Shown here: in pieces, positions 23,011-23,733 of the stretch
Numbering within the stretch: position 1 is the first letter of the stretch
Layout: each line of letters starts with the position of its first letter
Assembly (NCBI GenBank): GCA_964342695.1
Contig: CAYFFV010000025.1
Span: 1 to 23,733 of the forward strand
Length of the DNA stretch: 23,733 bases
Source of the DNA: CAYFFV01 sp964342695
GTDB lineage: Bacteria > Acidobacteriota > Vicinamibacteria > Vicinamibacterales > UBA8438
Direction: 5' to 3'
Notes under the pieces: generated by a model
Databases searched by the model: none
What the model was told of the DNA's origin: nothing
What the model saw: the letters and a program-made list of their open reading frames with translations, nothing else
Translations under genes and position numbers: made by a program

Positions 23011-23421
23011 TCATCGCGCACGGAGTCGTTTCACAATGCCACTGTAAGCTACTAGAGTCCGATCACCTACAAAGATTTTCCCTCGCAGAAAAACTAATGA
23101 TCCCGTTCGACGCACCACTTCACATATTGATTCAAGGAAATCACCTGAATTCGCAGCAGCAACAAACTCACACTGTAAAGAAACCGTGACACATCGTTCC
23201 TCAGTCTGATTCCATATCGCCGTCAGACAGAGTGCGTAATCCGCAAATGTCATCAGCATACCACCATGCACGGTAGACTGGGTGTTGCAATGATGGGGAC
23301 CAGCGTGAAACGCAAATCGGATTTCATCAGACTCAATTTTGTAACCAAGTGGTCCAATTAAGTCTTCAAAGGGATCGTCATAGTCATAGGTACTAAAACC
23401 ATCCGGCCAAGATACATTCAT
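23011..23421 (-). CDS. PaaI-type hotdog thioesterase
   Basis: A 136-residue protein with the PaaI/4-hydroxybenzoyl-CoA thioesterase hotdog domain. It shows HGGMLMTFADYAL (the central helix with the conserved HGG), then VTVSLQCEFVAAANSGDFLE and a closing VVRRTGSLVFLRGKIF strand pair. Family members hydrolyse acyl-CoA or phenylacetyl-CoA derivatives in the cytoplasm; the substrate here is unspecified. An AAGGG Shine-Dalgarno precedes the ATG. It is 32 bases upstream of the PQQ dehydrogenase start and 44 bases downstream of the exchanger stop, suggesting one transcription unit. Confidence 0.9.
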   Translation of the reverse strand: MNVSWPDGFSTYDYDDPFEDLIGPLGYKIESDEIRFAFHAGPHHCNTQSTVHGGMLMTFADYALCLTAIWNQTEERCVTVSLQCEFVAAANSGDFLESICEVVRRTGSLVFLRGKIFVGDRTLVAYSGIVKRLRAR

Positions 23422-23465
23422 TAAAACACCCTTAATAGTTCGAATTTACTAAAAACAATTCGTCT

Positions 23466-23733
23466 TTACGCCAGTCTAAGCGAAGGCAAGATTACGAGAC
23501 CTACAACATACAAGAGATAGGCTAGCAAGAGACCAGCACCCGCTGTCGGGCCAATCTTGCCATTTCTACGAATAAGTACGATAAGAGCGCCAAAAAAGAA
23601 GCCCATCCATGGAAAAGCATAGCTTTGAACAACACTATCGAGCGTGAGCGGGTTGATTGTGCCAGCTAATCCAACGATAAGAAACAAATTCAGAACGTTC
23701 GAACCTACGACCGTGCCGAGCGCCAAATCAACA
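23466..23733 (-). CDS. Na+/Ca2+ exchanger family protein, C-terminal part (cut at window edge)
   Basis: The first visible residues, VDLALGTVVGSNVLNL, match the G-N-x-x-GSN-x-x-N segment of the second alpha-repeat of CaCA-family calcium/sodium antiporters, which forms the ion-binding site. Three further hydrophobic segments follow with a short basic loop (IRRNGKIG). The frame continues past the right edge, so the start and the first alpha-repeat lie outside the window; the TTG at 23726 is not the true start. The protein would sit in the inner membrane. The position equivalent to the Asn of GN is Thr here (GTVVGSN). Confidence 0.82.
   Translation of the reverse strand, partial: VDLALGTVVGSNVLNLFLIVGLAGTINPLTLDSVVQSYAFPWMGFFFGALIVLIRRNGKIGPTAGAGLLLAYLLYVVGLVILPSLRLA

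Noticed and set aside
1..23733. CRISPR array, insertion sequence or toxin-antitoxin pair
   Set aside because: No regularly spaced repeats, transposase motifs or paired small genes with such signatures were found on either strand.

Overview
The window (23,733 bp, AT-leaning, roughly mid-40s % GC by eye) looks like chromosome from a Gram-negative environmental bacterium, most likely an Acidobacteriota member of the Vicinamibacteria type. This is inferred from gene families, not from a marker gene: two tandem DUF5916 outer-membrane proteins, DUF6152, an exported cyclase-family protein, two members of an uncharacterised ~345-residue secreted family, soluble PQQ dehydrogenases with a separate dihaem cytochrome, a DUF4159 protein and an Rsm22-like methyltransferase. 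There is no transposase, integrase, phage gene or CRISPR array. Genes are tightly packed and the longest gene-free stretch is 300 bp.

Layout. 1-54: 3' part of a tRNA-Leu, cut by the window edge. 159-3014 (minus): DUF6152 protein, orphan von Willebrand A membrane protein, secreted two-cysteine protein. 3315-4238 (plus): exported metallo-beta-lactamase-fold hydrolase, flanked at 4270-5298 (minus) by a paralogue of the secreted protein. 5402-6436 (plus): exported cyclase-family hydrolase. 6494-6781 (minus): DUF1330 protein. 6923-12015 (plus): two tandem DUF5916 proteins, the first with an extra TolB-like domain and an unbroken run of 10 G. 12051-14597 (minus): dihaem cytochrome c plus PQQ alcohol dehydrogenase, a two-gene operon. 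14694-15227 (plus): exported NTF2/SnoaL-like protein. 15275-17191 (minus): compact run of YajQ, a small conserved hypothetical, a possible 35-residue peptide, a glyoxalase II-like hydrolase, then an FmdB-type zinc ribbon with a natural five-His tail. 17242-17913 (minus): cupredoxin lipoprotein. 17993-18787 (plus): AMIN-domain protein. 18784-23733 (minus): small CxxC protein, DUF4159, Rsm22-like, a second PQQ dehydrogenase, PaaI-type thioesterase, and the C-terminal end of a Na+/Ca2+ exchanger.

How it may work together. About 14 of 25 proteins carry signal peptides or a lipobox, so this is largely a cell-envelope region. Two quinoproteins, a dihaem cytochrome and a type-1 copper lipoprotein suggest periplasmic oxidation of alcohols or sugars feeding electrons to the respiratory chain, with the DUF5916 proteins as outer-membrane partners. 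No PQQ biosynthesis gene is in the window. I see no clear-cut new system. The best leads are the two-cysteine secreted family around the metallo-hydrolase, the TolB-like/DUF5916 fusion with its slippage-prone G tract, and the altered metal site of the PQQ alcohol dehydrogenase.
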